Positions 17,302 to 26,626 of a stretch of DNA of 64,000 nt are shown in pieces. The position numbers and the translations under genes are program-made. The number at the start of each line of letters is the position of its first letter. Position 1 is the stretch's first letter. Source of the stretch: Mesorhizobium loti (GTDB lineage: Bacteria; Pseudomonadota; Alphaproteobacteria; Rhizobiales; Rhizobiaceae); the NCBI RefSeq assembly GCF_003148495.1, contig NZ_QGGH01000015.1, forward strand, positions 60,113 through 124,112, read 5' to 3'. The notes under the pieces were generated by a model. It saw only the letters and a list, made by a program, of their open reading frames with translations, made no database searches and was not told the DNA's origin.

Positions 17302-18333
17302 ATGCTGCATAAGTCTTTCCACAACAGCGCGGGCGCCGCGCTGTTGCCCGCTCATGGCATCGGGGCTTCCGCCACCAAACCTGCCATAAGCATTGCTGGC
17401 TTGAGGGTGGCGTTCGGCGATGTGCCTGTGCTGCACGGTGTCGATCTCGCTGTGAACAAAGGCGAGGCCTTGGGTATCGTTGGCGAATCCGGCTGCGGCA
17501 AGTCCGTGACTTGGCGGGCGGTTCTTGGCCTGCTGCCGAAATCCGCCGAGATCGGAGGCGAGGCCAGGATTGGTGATCTCGATCTTGTGGGCGCACGACA
17601 ATCCGTTTTGGATCGGGTGCGCGGCGGACGCATTGCCATGATCTTCCAGGATCCGGCCAGCGCGCTGAACCCGGTGCATCGCATCGGCGCGCAGATCACC
17701 GAAGCGCTTCGCCTGCACCGTGGCCTTAGCGGTGCCGCCGCCCGTGCCGAGGCCTGCCGCCTGCTCGACCAGGTCGGGATAGCCGCTGCGGCAAGCAGGC
17801 TCAACGCGTACCCCCACGAACTGTCGGGCGGCCAGAACCAACGGGTGATGATTGCCATCGCGCTCGCCGGCCGGCCCGAACTGCTGATCGCCGATGAGCC
17901 AACGACCGCGCTCGACGCCACCGTGCAGGCGCAGATCCTGCTGCTGCTCAAAGATATTCAACGCGACACAGGCATGGCGCTGGTCATGATCAGCCATGAT
18001 CTCGCCGCGGTGGCGGCCGTCTGTGACCGGGCGTGCGTCATGTATGCGGGCCAGATCGTCGAAACGGCACCGAAACACACGCTTCTGACCGCGCCGGAGC
18101 ACCCCTATACACGCGACCTGATCGGTGCCATTCCGCCCTCGCACGGTCCGCGCATGCGGTTGACCGCCATTGCCGGCGCGCCGCCACAACGCAATCTGTC
18201 GCCGGGATGCGCCTATGCGCCACGCTGCCGGCACGCGATCGCGGTATGTCGCACGAGCCGACCGGAACCACGGCAGGTCGCCGCGCGGCACTCGGTGCGT
18301 TGCCTTCGTTTGGACGCCGGCACGTATCAATGA
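17302..18333 (+). CDS. ABC transporter ATPase (OppD/DppD type)
   Basis: A 343-residue ATPase with Walker A GESGCGKS, signature LSGGQNQRV, Walker B LLIADEPTTALD and the family's cysteine-containing C-terminal region (PGCAYAPRCRHAIAVC). It powers import together with the second ATPase. The ATG is five bases after the binding-protein stop. The next gene overlaps it by ATGA, so the two are probably translationally coupled. Confidence 0.93.
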   Translation: MLHKSFHNSAGAALLPAHGIGASATKPAISIAGLRVAFGDVPVLHGVDLAVNKGEALGIVGESGCGKSVTWRAVLGLLPKSAEIGGEARIGDLDLVGARQSVLDRVRGGRIAMIFQDPASALNPVHRIGAQITEALRLHRGLSGAAARAEACRLLDQVGIAAAASRLNAYPHELSGGQNQRVMIAIALAGRPELLIADEPTTALDATVQAQILLLLKDIQRDTGMALVMISHDLAAVAAVCDRACVMYAGQIVETAPKHTLLTAPEHPYTRDLIGAIPPSHGPRMRLTAIAGAPPQRNLSPGCAYAPRCRHAIAVCRTSRPEPRQVAARHSVRCLRLDAGTYQ

Positions 18334-19289
18334 CCCTGCTGCGTCTCAACAACATCACCCGTCGCTTTCCGCTCGGCTCGCCACTCTACGGACCGCGGAA
18401 ATATCTTGTTGCAGTCGATGGCGTGTCGCTGGATGTCGAGATGGGCCGGACGACCGGCATTGTCGGCGAATCCGGATGCGGCAAGTCCACCACCGGCCGT
18501 ATTGCGCTCGGTCTGGAGCCGCCGGACAGCGGAGGTGTGCTGTTTCAGGGTTTGCCGCTGCCGCGCATCGACAGCAAAAAGTGGCGCGCGCAGCGGCGCC
18601 AGATGCAGCTGGTCTTTCAGGACACCTTGGCAGCGCTTGACCGCCGAATGACTGTCAGCGCTCTCATCGCCGAGCCGCTGGCGATTCACGGGATTGGCGA
18701 TCCGGCAAGCCGCAAGCAACGTGTGGCCGAGCTTCTCCACGGCGTCGGCCTCGGCGAAGGCCATGGCATGCTCTATCCGCATCAGCTTTCCGGCGGCCAG
18801 CGCCAACGCGTCGTGCTTGCCCGGGCGCTCGCGCCAAAACCCTCGCTTCTGGTTTGCGATGAGCCGGTCTCGGCGCTCGACCTGTCCGTCCAGGCGCAAA
18901 TCGTCAATCTGCTCATGGATCTTCAGCAGGAGCTCGGGCTCGGCCTCTTGTTCATCAGCCATGACTTGCGGGTCGTTCGCCATGTCAGCGACCGGATCGT
19001 CGTCATGTATCTTGGCCGCGTCGTCGAGCAGGGGCGCGCCGACGCCATTATCGATCAACCCGCCCATCCCTATACGCAGGCGCTCGTCTCGGCCATGCCG
19101 AGGCTTCCGGGCGGATTCGATCATTATGTGGCGTTGCCAGGCGAACCGCCGAGCCCCACCGATCGGCCGTGCGGATGCCCGTTTCATCCACGCTGTCCAC
19201 TTGCGCGCGATGTCTGCCGCCAGAGCCTGCCCGAACTCCTGCCGCTAGGACCGGAACGGCAGGTCGCCTGCCATTTGGTGAGGCATTGA
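18330..19289 (+). CDS. ABC transporter ATPase (OppF/DppF type)
   Basis: A 319-residue ATPase with Walker A GESGCGKS, signature LSGGQRQRV, Walker B LLVCDEPVSALD and C-terminal CGCPFHPRCPLARDVC. The start is the ATG of the ATGA overlap at 18330, which begins the conserved TLLRLNNITRRF; an in-frame extension reaching back to 18033 overlaps the preceding gene and is not real. It is the partner of the preceding ATPase. Confidence 0.93.
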   Translation: MTLLRLNNITRRFPLGSPLYGPRKYLVAVDGVSLDVEMGRTTGIVGESGCGKSTTGRIALGLEPPDSGGVLFQGLPLPRIDSKKWRAQRRQMQLVFQDTLAALDRRMTVSALIAEPLAIHGIGDPASRKQRVAELLHGVGLGEGHGMLYPHQLSGGQRQRVVLARALAPKPSLLVCDEPVSALDLSVQAQIVNLLMDLQQELGLGLLFISHDLRVVRHVSDRIVVMYLGRVVEQGRADAIIDQPAHPYTQALVSAMPRLPGGFDHYVALPGEPPSPTDRPCGCPFHPRCPLARDVCRQSLPELLPLGPERQVACHLVRH

Positions 19290-20230
19290 TGAGTGCGGTG
19301 TTTCGTTTCGCCGGCCCCAAGGTCCTGCGTGCCGGCCTGTCGATCCTGATCGTGGTGACCTTTACATTCGTGGTGCTGCGGGCCTCGGGAGACCCGGCGC
19401 TGCAGATACTCGGTCCCAGCGCCCGCGCCCCGGATCTTGAGGCGTTTCGCCGGCATTGGGGGCTCGATCAGCCTCTGTATGTGCAATATGTCCGCTATGT
19501 CCTGGCGGCACTTCACTGCGATTTCGGGAATTCCATGCTGGCTGGAAAACCGGCCCTGCAGCTTGTGTTCGAGCGCGTGCCCCTGACATTGGCGCTCATG
19601 CTGCCCGCACTGGCGCTCACGATGCTGATCGGCATTCCGGTCGGCGCCTACGCCGCCATGCATCGCGACACCTGGGTCGACCGATCGGTGATGATGCTGA
19701 CCGTGTTCGGCTTCACCGTGCCAAGCTTCGTGCTCGGGCTATTGCTGATCCTGATCTTTTCCGTGACGCTCGGCCTGTTCCCGTCCGGCGGCGCGGATCG
19801 GCCGGAAAGCTTCGTACTGCCGGTGCTCACGCTTGGTTTGGGCGGGGCCGCCATTATCGCGCGCTTCACGCGTAGCGCCATGATCGAAGTTCTGTCGCAG
19901 CTCTACATCGTGGCGGCCAGCGCCAAGGGCGTGACGTGGCGGCAGGTGGTTCGCCACCATGCCTTTCCGAATGCGATCATTCCTGTGCTGACGCTGTTCG
20001 GCCTGATGCTCGGCGGCCAGGTCGCGGGTGCCGTACTGGTGGAAAGCGTCTTCGGCTGGCCCGGCATCGGCCAATTGCTGGTGGTTTCGGTTGCGAACCG
20101 TGATCTCGCCGTGGTGCAGGTCATCCTCCTTCTCGTGGCGCTGACCATGACGTCGGCCAACCTGCTGATGGACCTGCTTTATGGCGTGTTCGATCCGCGC
20201 TTGCGTGGAACAAACTCAGGATCGCAATGA
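19289..20230 (+). CDS. ABC transporter permease (DppB type)
   Basis: A 313-residue inner-membrane protein with about six membrane helices, the GLDQPLYVQYVRY periplasmic segment and the EAA loop region preceding PNAIIPVLTLFGL. The start is the ATG overlapping the previous stop as TGATG. It forms half of the channel of the peptide/opine-type importer. Confidence 0.93.
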   Translation: MSAVFRFAGPKVLRAGLSILIVVTFTFVVLRASGDPALQILGPSARAPDLEAFRRHWGLDQPLYVQYVRYVLAALHCDFGNSMLAGKPALQLVFERVPLTLALMLPALALTMLIGIPVGAYAAMHRDTWVDRSVMMLTVFGFTVPSFVLGLLLILIFSVTLGLFPSGGADRPESFVLPVLTLGLGGAAIIARFTRSAMIEVLSQLYIVAASAKGVTWRQVVRHHAFPNAIIPVLTLFGLMLGGQVAGAVLVESVFGWPGIGQLLVVSVANRDLAVVQVILLLVALTMTSANLLMDLLYGVFDPRLRGTNSGSQ

Positions 20231-21087
20231 AAACGGCAACTGTAGAAACCAACCGTCCGCCGCCTCGCTCGGTGGACCTGCCGACACTCCTTGCGGGCGG
20301 CTGGGTTCTCCTCATGCTCTTCACGGCGCTCGCCGCGCCGCTGATGGCTCCCTATGAGATCACTTCCATCGACCTGCGCCATCGCCTGGCGCCGCCCGTC
20401 GGCTTTGGTGGAACGATGCTACACGTCCTGGGAACCGACGATCTGGGCCGTGACGTGGCCTCGCGCCTTTTCTACTCGATCCGCACCAGCTTGCTGGTCG
20501 CCTTCGGCGCCACTGCGATCAGCGTGTTGGTCGGTACCGGGATCGGTTTCATCGCGGCGTATTTCCGCGGGCTCGTCGAGCATGCCCTGCTGCTAATGAT
20601 CGACGTACAGGCTTCGCTACCATTTCTAATCGTGGCGCTGGCAATGCTCGCCTGTTTCGGTAATTCGCTGACGCTGTTCGTCGCCCTGATGGGACTTTAT
20701 GGCTGGGAGCGGAATGCGCGGCTGGCACGAGGACTGGCAATCACCGCCAGCGCGCAGGGCTATGCGAGCGCAACGCGCCAGCTCGGCGCCCATCCGCTGC
20801 GTGTCTATCTGCGGCATATCCTGCCCAACAGCGCGGCGACGCTTCTCGTGGGGGCGACGGTGACCTTTCCGGAAATCGTCCTGGTGGAAAGCGGACTCTC
20901 CTTCCTCGGCCTCGGCGTTCAACCGCCGATGACCAGTCTGGGTGTCATGGTCGCGGCCGGCCGCGAGTATATCACCCGCGCCTCCTGGATGCTCCTCGCT
21001 CCAAGCCTCGTCATTGTCATCACGGCCGTTGCCGTTAGCGTCCTCGGCGACTGGTTGCGCGATAAGCTCGACCCGACCCTCAAATAA
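20227..21087 (+). CDS. ABC transporter permease (DppC type)
   Basis: A 286-residue membrane protein with the typical HVLGTDDLGRDVASRLFYSIRTSL segment near residue 60, and the EAA-like RQLGAHPLRVYLRHILPN loop. It overlaps the preceding permease gene by ATGA. Last gene of the transporter operon; the following sequence is of different origin (defence-gene remnants on the other strand). Confidence 0.93.
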   Translation: MKTATVETNRPPPRSVDLPTLLAGGWVLLMLFTALAAPLMAPYEITSIDLRHRLAPPVGFGGTMLHVLGTDDLGRDVASRLFYSIRTSLLVAFGATAISVLVGTGIGFIAAYFRGLVEHALLLMIDVQASLPFLIVALAMLACFGNSLTLFVALMGLYGWERNARLARGLAITASAQGYASATRQLGAHPLRVYLRHILPNSAATLLVGATVTFPEIVLVESGLSFLGLGVQPPMTSLGVMVAAGREYITRASWMLLAPSLVIVITAVAVSVLGDWLRDKLDPTLK

Positions 21088-21131
21088 CGGTTTCCCAATG
21101 CAAAGGAGCTGATCTCCACACTTGTCGACGG

Positions 21132-21545
21132 CTACGCTCTTGCACGGGACGGGGTGCCGAACCTTCGCCCGCGGCCGGTATCGACGTAACCGGAATACAG
21201 CATATGGATCTCGTCGCGGGCCCGCGTCAGGCCAACATAGAACAGCCGTCGGCTTTCGCGTCGCGCCGCCGGCTGCTCGTTGCGCCAGGGCAAACCGCCC
21301 AGATCGAGTCCCACCATGATCACGACATCATATTCGCAGCCCTTTGCCGAGTGCGGCGTCAACAGATTAAGATGGAGAAGCGACGCGTCGCGTCCACCGA
21401 GGCTCGCCAGATCCAGGTCGGCGAGCGGCCCGCCGACAGCGAGCGCCGCCGACACGCGCACCACCTGTTCGCGCTGATCGGCGAGGCTTGGCTCTACCGC
21501 CATCAGCGCATCGAGCATTCCCGCCCGCAGCGCGCCGATTGGCGA
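21132..21545 (-). pseudogene. UvrD-like helicase, C-terminal remnant (Gabija GajB-like)
   Basis: About 135 codons keep helicase C-terminal motifs: LLTPHSAKGCEYDVVIMVG (motif V region) and RRLFYVGLTRARDEIHMLYSGY (motif VI). Everything upstream (motifs I to IV) is missing. The fragment is joined, out of frame, to the first codons of an OLD-like ATPase gene, which suggests a large internal deletion. The order OLD-like gene then UvrD-like gene is that of Gabija defence systems. Confidence 0.7.
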
Positions 21546-21576
21546 AGTTTGTAATTTTGATCCGCGAAATTCGCAC
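21541..21576 (-). pseudogene. Start of an OLD/AAA ATPase gene (Gabija GajA-like stub)
   Basis: A GTG start with a GGGGGGAC ribosome site lies 23 bases behind the AbiEii-like stop. It encodes V/M-RISRIKITNF, the first strand typical of OLD-family and SMC-like ATPases, then runs out of frame into helicase sequence. Only about 11 codons remain. The assignment rests on a short motif and the adjacent helicase fragment. Confidence 0.45.
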
Positions 21577-21599
21577 GGCGCCGTCCCCCCCAGTTTTTT

Positions 21600-22617
21600 C
21601 TATTCGCGGATGCTATTGGCTCGCTCGGCGATATCGGCACATCGCGCCATCAGCGCTTCGAAAGGCTCCGCGTCTTCCAGAAGAAGCCCGTCGTCGACCA
21701 TGCGGGCGTAGTCCTCTTCAAGCGCCTTCAGACCATCGCCTGCGGGCACAAGCCGCAGACCGCCGTTGACAGCCGCCACGTAATCGATGGGCGTTCGATC
21801 GGGCGCTTTCTCGGCGAAGAACATGGTCTTGTGGCGCGCCACTGCGTTCGCCAGATCGCGATCAGCAAAGGCGGACGGGGTAAAACCGGTTTCGTCCAAC
21901 CGCGCGACATCGTGCCAGTGACGAGCAAAGCGATCGCCGCGCCGGCGCTCCTGCAGGCAGAAGACATGGATGGCCGTCGCCTTCTCCCAGAAGGTTCGCT
22001 CCGCATGCATCACGCATGTGACGAGCCGTGGGTAAGGTCACACCCTCGATCAGGCCAGACGCGTCGCAGGCGATGTCGCGCAAGCTCGCGGGCTCGCCCG
22101 TCGATCGTGCTCCGAATTCGAGCATCACGCTCCGCGCCACATAGCCGGAGCCAGCCGTCGCGGCTTCGTAATCGATGAACAGCTTCTCGCCCTCGACGCG
22201 GATGGCGGCCGCCAAAGCTTCAGCCGCGAGCGCATCTGCGATGATCGGCTGAACGCTTCCTTCAACCCAATTGGGCAGGCGCTTGCGCACCTCGCTGGAC
22301 CAGCGTTTTTCCTCGCTACGGGTCTCCGGCAACGCTTCGCCGTCGTCGCCCACCAAGTCGGGTGCAATCGCCCGGATGTCGTATGTCAGGTCGACGTCCT
22401 CGGAAAACCGCCGGATGACCTGATAGGCTTTGGACAGCGACGTGCCGCCCTTGAACACCAGATGTTCGCCGAGCGCCGAGCCGTAAAGGGTGGCGAGCGC
22501 CCAGACCACCCACACGTCCTTCTCGAGGAGATGCGCCGGCCGGCCGGACCGATCGGCCGCGACGCCGAGCGCCTCCCGCCGATCCTCGATCGGGAGGTGG
22601 AGAAAGAGATCAGCCAT
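21600..22617 (-). pseudogene. AbiEii-type nucleotidyltransferase toxin, frameshifted
   Basis: The first frame (from 22617) has the toxin motifs LEKDVWVVWAL, FKGGTSLSK and RRFSEDVDLTYD of the AbiEii/AbiGii nucleotidyltransferase family. After GVTLPTA the protein continues in another frame as MHAERTFWEKATAIHVF to the stop at 21600, so one frameshift near 22015-22030 separates two otherwise coherent parts totalling about 335 residues. The intact gene would be the toxin of a type IV toxin-antitoxin/abortive infection pair with the next gene. Confidence 0.85.
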
Positions 22618-23209
22618 GTGCGGCCTTGCCTAAGCTGCGCGCCAGCCAGGTCGGAAGCTGCGGCGCTACCGCGACCAGCTCGCTGAAGGCGCCCGGCGGG
22701 AGTTTCCGCTTCAGTGTCTGGAGGGCGGCCCCAGCCTTCTCCGGCCCAAGCCAAGCCAACGCTCGCACCGCCTCGCCAGCGGGCCTATGCGCCATGGCGA
22801 GCTGCCAACGAGGCGCGTGGCGAAGCTCGACGACCTGCTTGCCGAGGCTCATCTTCCGGGTGCGGCCGGAAGTCAGATAGACCGACCGGACCGGCACCTG
22901 TGTCGTGAGACCGAGGGTGTTGGCGGCAGCGGCCCCACTCGGGACGATGGTCTCCCCGCGCTGGCTGGCAAGCGCCTCGACCGCTTGCTCCACGGAGGGA
23001 GCCCGGGTGCCGAACCTGCTCGTGACCGGAAGGAGATAGACGCCGCGACCCGCCCGGATCAACTGCGTCCGCTCGGCTAGACGCGACAATGCCTGATCCA
23101 CCGCGGCGCGATTCCCGAGGTGAAGCAAGCTCTTAGCTGCGACCGGCGTGCCCTCTGGCAGCCCTTTCGCGTGCGCAAGAATCTGTTCGGTTAACCGTTG
23201 CATGGCCAT
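22610..23209 (-). CDS. AbiEi-family antitoxin (type IV toxin-antitoxin)
   Basis: A 199-residue protein with an N-terminal winged-helix region (VAAKSLLHLGNRAAVDQALSRLAERTQLIRAGRGVYLLP), then the AbiEi-like domain containing PSGAAAANTLGLTTQVPVRSVYLTSGRTR. It overlaps the toxin gene by eight bases. Antitoxins of this type repress their own operon and counteract the nucleotidyltransferase. With the toxin frameshifted it may be a leftover. Confidence 0.83.
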   Translation of the reverse strand: MAMQRLTEQILAHAKGLPEGTPVAAKSLLHLGNRAAVDQALSRLAERTQLIRAGRGVYLLPVTSRFGTRAPSVEQAVEALASQRGETIVPSGAAAANTLGLTTQVPVRSVYLTSGRTRKMSLGKQVVELRHAPRWQLAMAHRPAGEAVRALAWLGPEKAGAALQTLKRKLPPGAFSELVAVAPQLPTWLARSLGKAAHG

Positions 23210-23254
23210 GGTCCTGTCAGAAATATATGCGATTTTCTGACAGTTTTCAAGGCG

Positions 23255-23631
23255 GGGCAGCGGCGGCAGAGGTCGCGCGTGCGGAAGATCATCGACCGCG
23301 CCTGTTGCTCCTCGGTTTTGACAGCCACGAAGCGCATTGTCGGCCTGGAGGCCGCTTCCGCGGTCGCCTCCGCGTCAGCCAAGTTGTTCTTCTGCCGCTT
23401 TGCAAAGGACTTCACATAGACCGGCGGCAGGAGCCGGACGGCATGCTCGAGCCCGCCGATCGTACGCACCCAGTCGTGGGCCGTCGCGCTTCCATCGCCA
23501 CCGTGCACCGGGGCTGTCCGGCGAGAAACGGCAGCAACTGCGCGCGACAGCTTCTTTTCCCGACTCACCGCGCCGTGAACCTGGAAGACCTGCTTTGCGA
23601 GATCGATTCCAATGATGGTAACTTGTTCCAT
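23255..23631 (-). pseudogene. IS110-family transposase, N-terminal fragment
   Basis: Begins MEQVTIIGIDLAKQVFQVHG, the DEDD-domain start of IS110 transposases, and continues LPPVYVKSFAKRQKNNLADAEATAEA and RPTMRFVAVKTEEQQ. Two compensating frameshifts (near 23545 and 23485) interrupt the middle, where the alternate frame reads LLPFLAGQPRCTVAMEA. The C-terminal half is absent. It separates the defence remnants from the nif operon. Confidence 0.8.
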
Positions 23632-23789
23632 GGATGCCCTCTGTGTCTTGGTCGATTCTGGCACCAAACTGGCACATTGCGATGGCATCGGGAGAGGGCA
23701 TCTATTCCATCAGATTTTGACGACTAGCTTCTTTCCGTGCTCCGCGGCCGACGTCTCACTCAACGCCATCCGACATCTCCTGTCGCCTT

Positions 23790-23805
23790 TGTCAGGCCCG
23801 CGACA
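23790..23805 (+). promoter_or_regulatory. NifA upstream activator site of nifH
   Basis: TGTCAGGCCCGCGACA fits the NifA enhancer consensus TGT-N10-ACA exactly. It sits 91 bases upstream of the -24/-12 promoter, the usual distance. Confidence 0.85.
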
Positions 23806-23896
23806 CAAGTTTATTTAGCCAATTTAATATTTTTGCCAAATGTTAAACAGCTGAAAAGCAATCATAAAATTTCTTCTTCGATCCAGCCGGCCAAAT

Positions 23897-23912
23897 TGGC
23901 ACGAGTTTTGAA
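23897..23912 (+). promoter_or_regulatory. Sigma-54 promoter of nifH
   Basis: TGGCACGAGTTTTGAA matches TGGCACG-N4-TTGCA except that the -12 C is A. GG and G are correctly spaced. The expected transcript start is near 23922, 75 bases before the nifH ATG. Confidence 0.82.
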
Positions 23913-23996
23913 ACGATCGGTGCGAGGCGGCGGGATCTGCCGACCGGCATTGAAGTCGCGGTAACCGCTATGGATGGAAAGAAGGAAGGAAGCAAC

Positions 23997-24890
23997 ATGT
24001 CAGGTCTGCGTCAGATCGCATTCTACGGAAAGGGAGGCATCGGCAAGTCCACCACCTCTCAAAATACGCTAGCCGCCCTGGTCGACCTCGGACAGAAAAT
24101 CCTGATCGTCGGCTGCGACCCCAAAGCCGACTCCACCCGCCTGATCCTGAACGCAAAGGCGCAGGATACCGTTCTGCATCTCGCCGCCCAAGAAGGTTCT
24201 GTGGAAGACCTTGAACTCCAGGACGTGCTCAAGATCGGCTACAAAGACATCAAGTGCGTGGAGTCCGGCGGCCCCGAGCCGGGTGTCGGCTGCGCCGGCC
24301 GCGGCGTCATCACCTCGATCAACTTCCTCGAGGAGAACGGCGCCTATGACAATGTCGACTATGTCTCCTACGACGTGCTGGGCGACGTGGTGTGCGGCGG
24401 CTTTGCGATGCCGATCCGCGAAAACAAGGCCCAGGAAATCTACATCGTCATGTCCGGCGAGATGATGGCGCTCTATGCCGCCAACAATATCGCCAAGGGT
24501 ATCCTGAAATACGCCCATTCGGGCGGCGTGCGGCTCGGCGGGCTGATCTGCAACGAGCGCCAGACCGACCGCGAGCTCGATCTCTCCGAGGCGCTGGCCG
24601 CCAGGCTCAATTCCAAGCTCATCCACTTCGTGCCGCGCGACAACATCGTCCAGCACGCCGAACTGAGGAAGATGACGGTAATCCAGTATGCGCCGGACTC
24701 CAAACAGGCAGGAGAGTACCGCGCGTTGGCCGAGAAGATCCATGGCAATTCGGGCCAGGGCACCATCCCGACCCCTATCACCATGGAGGAGCTCGAGGAC
24801 ATGCTGCTCGACTTCGGCATCATGAAGACGGACGAGCAAATGCTTGCCGAGCTTCAGGCCAAGGAAGCGAAATTGGCCGTCGCTCAGTAA
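23997..24890 (+). CDS. nifH: Nitrogenase iron protein NifH
   Basis: A 297-residue dinitrogenase reductase, full length for rhizobia. The P-loop GKGGIGKS is at 11-18, the 4Fe-4S ligands are Cys99 (GVGCAGRG) and Cys133 (DVVCGGF), and Arg102 is the ADP-ribosylation position. The dimer hydrolyses ATP and passes electrons to the MoFe protein, and is needed for cofactor maturation. The ATG at 23997 follows GAAGGAAGGA; the earlier in-frame ATG at 23970 would add nine residues not found in the family. First gene of the nif operon. Confidence 0.99.
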   Translation: MSGLRQIAFYGKGGIGKSTTSQNTLAALVDLGQKILIVGCDPKADSTRLILNAKAQDTVLHLAAQEGSVEDLELQDVLKIGYKDIKCVESGGPEPGVGCAGRGVITSINFLEENGAYDNVDYVSYDVLGDVVCGGFAMPIRENKAQEIYIVMSGEMMALYAANNIAKGILKYAHSGGVRLGGLICNERQTDRELDLSEALAARLNSKLIHFVPRDNIVQHAELRKMTVIQYAPDSKQAGEYRALAEKIHGNSGQGTIPTPITMEELEDMLLDFGIMKTDEQMLAELQAKEAKLAVAQ

Positions 24891-24906
24891 CCGCCGCTAC
24901 CGACGG

Positions 24907-24933
24907 GGGGCGCCGACCGTGACCTGGCGCCCC
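24907..24933 (+). other. Intercistronic hairpin between nifH and nifD
   Basis: GGGGCGCC and GGCGCCCC form a perfect 8-bp GC-rich stem with an 11-base loop, followed by TTTCT. It could act as a partial terminator or protect the 3' end of a nifH-only message, giving more NifH than NifDK. Confidence 0.6.
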
Positions 24934-24994
24934 TTTCTACGAAACAAGGCCTCGTTGGCGAGGCGTTACCCGAACCTTGAAAGGGGCAGGTCCC

Positions 24995-26500
24995 ATGGGC
25001 CTCGACTATGAGAATGACGGCGCTTTGCATGCGAAGCTTATCGAAGACGTGCTGTCCCAATATCCAGACAAGGCGGCGAAGCGTCGCAAGAAGCACCTCA
25101 GTGTCGCAACGAGCAAGGACGAGGCCGGAGGGGAGGACAAGGGCCTTTCCGAGTGCGGCGTCAAATCGAACATCAAATCCATTCCGGGCGTGATGACAAT
25201 CCGCGGCTGCGCCTATGCCGGCTCCAAGGGCGTGGTGTGGGGTCCGGTCAAGGATATGGTCCACATCTCGCACGGGCCGGTCGGCTGTGGGCAATATTCC
25301 TGGTCGCAACGCCGCAACTATTACGTCGGCACGACGGGCATCGACACGTTCGTGACAATGCAGTTCACCTCCGACTTCCAGGAGAAGGACATCGTTTTCG
25401 GCGGTGACAAAAAGCTGGAAAAGATCATCGACGAGATCGAGGACCTGTTTCCGCTCAGTGGAGGCATCTCGGTGCAGTCCGAATGCCCGATCGGCCTGAT
25501 CGGGGACGATATCGAGGCAGTGTCGCGCAAGAAAGCCAAGGAGCACGAAAAGACGATTGTACCGGTGCGCTGCGAAGGTTTCCGCGGCGTTTCACAATCG
25601 CTCGGCCACCACATTGCCAATGATGCGATCCGCGATTGGGTCTTCGACAAGGGCGATGTCGCGTTCGAGTCCGGCCCATACGACGTCAACGTCGTCGGCG
25701 ACTACAACATTGGCGGCGATGCCTGGGCCTCGCGAATCCTGCTCGAAGAGATTGGGCTTCGGGTGGTCGGCAACTGGTCGGGCGACGCCACGCTCGCCGA
25801 GATAGAGCGCGCGCCCAAGGCCAAGCTCAACCTGATCCACTGCTACCGGTCGATGAACTACATCTGCCGGCACATGGAGGAAAAGTACGGCATCGCCTGG
25901 ATGGAATACAATTTCTTCGGCCCCACCCAGATCGAGGCCTCCCTGCGCAACATCGCCAAGCATTTCGGCCCGGAAATCGAGGAGAAGACCGAAAAGGTCA
26001 TCGCCAAGTACCGGCCCTTGGTCGATGCCGTCATCGCCAAGTACCGACCGCGCCTCGAAGGCAATACGGTGATGCTCTATGTCGGCGGGCTGCGTCCTCG
26101 TCACGTCATCACTGCTTACGAGGACCTCGCTATGGTGATCGTCGGCACCGGCTACGAGTTCGCCCACAACGACGACTATCAGCGCACCGGCCATTACGTG
26201 AAGAATGGCACGCTCCTCTATGACGACGTCACCGGTTACGAACTGGAGAAGTTCATCGAAGGCATCCGCCCTGATCTCGTTGGCTCCGGTATCAAGGAGA
26301 AATACCCGGTGCAGAAGATGGGCATCCCGTTCCGCCAGATGCACTCCTGGGACTACTCCGGCCCGTATCACGGCTATGACGGCTTCGCCATCTTCGCCCG
26401 CGACATGGATCTGGCCATCAACAACCCGGTCTGGGGTCTCTACCGCGCGCCGTGGAAAAAGATGAAGGACGCACCGCTGAGGGCGGTCGCCGCCGAATGA
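24995..26500 (+). CDS. nifD: Nitrogenase molybdenum-iron protein alpha chain NifD
   Basis: A 501-residue protein of normal length. P-cluster regions are RGCAYAGSKGVVWGPV and HGPVGCGQYSW; the FeMo-cofactor cysteine lies in LNLIHCYRS and the cofactor histidine in QMHSWDYSGPYHGY. It binds FeMo-co and forms the alpha2-beta2 dinitrogenase with NifK. The ATG at 24995, after AAGGGGCAGG, begins the expected MGLDYENDG. Confidence 0.98.
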   Translation: MGLDYENDGALHAKLIEDVLSQYPDKAAKRRKKHLSVATSKDEAGGEDKGLSECGVKSNIKSIPGVMTIRGCAYAGSKGVVWGPVKDMVHISHGPVGCGQYSWSQRRNYYVGTTGIDTFVTMQFTSDFQEKDIVFGGDKKLEKIIDEIEDLFPLSGGISVQSECPIGLIGDDIEAVSRKKAKEHEKTIVPVRCEGFRGVSQSLGHHIANDAIRDWVFDKGDVAFESGPYDVNVVGDYNIGGDAWASRILLEEIGLRVVGNWSGDATLAEIERAPKAKLNLIHCYRSMNYICRHMEEKYGIAWMEYNFFGPTQIEASLRNIAKHFGPEIEEKTEKVIAKYRPLVDAVIAKYRPRLEGNTVMLYVGGLRPRHVITAYEDLAMVIVGTGYEFAHNDDYQRTGHYVKNGTLLYDDVTGYELEKFIEGIRPDLVGSGIKEKYPVQKMGIPFRQMHSWDYSGPYHGYDGFAIFARDMDLAINNPVWGLYRAPWKKMKDAPLRAVAAE

Positions 26501-26505
26501 GGACT

Positions 26506-26530
26506 GGCCTCCCTGCCAGGCAGAGAGGCC
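26506..26530 (+). other. Inverted repeat between nifD and nifK
   Basis: GGCCTCCCTGCC, one base, then GGCAGAGAGGCC: a 12-bp stem with one mismatch immediately after the nifD stop. It is not followed by a T run, so an mRNA-processing or stability role is more likely than termination. Confidence 0.5.
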
Positions 26531-26626
26531 GATAAATGCTCGGGGCGCTCGATCCGCGGAGGCCCTTCAAAGTTTCGATGTCCCTGTGCTGCCGCTTGCC
26601 GCGGCCAGATGGAAAAGGTGACCACC

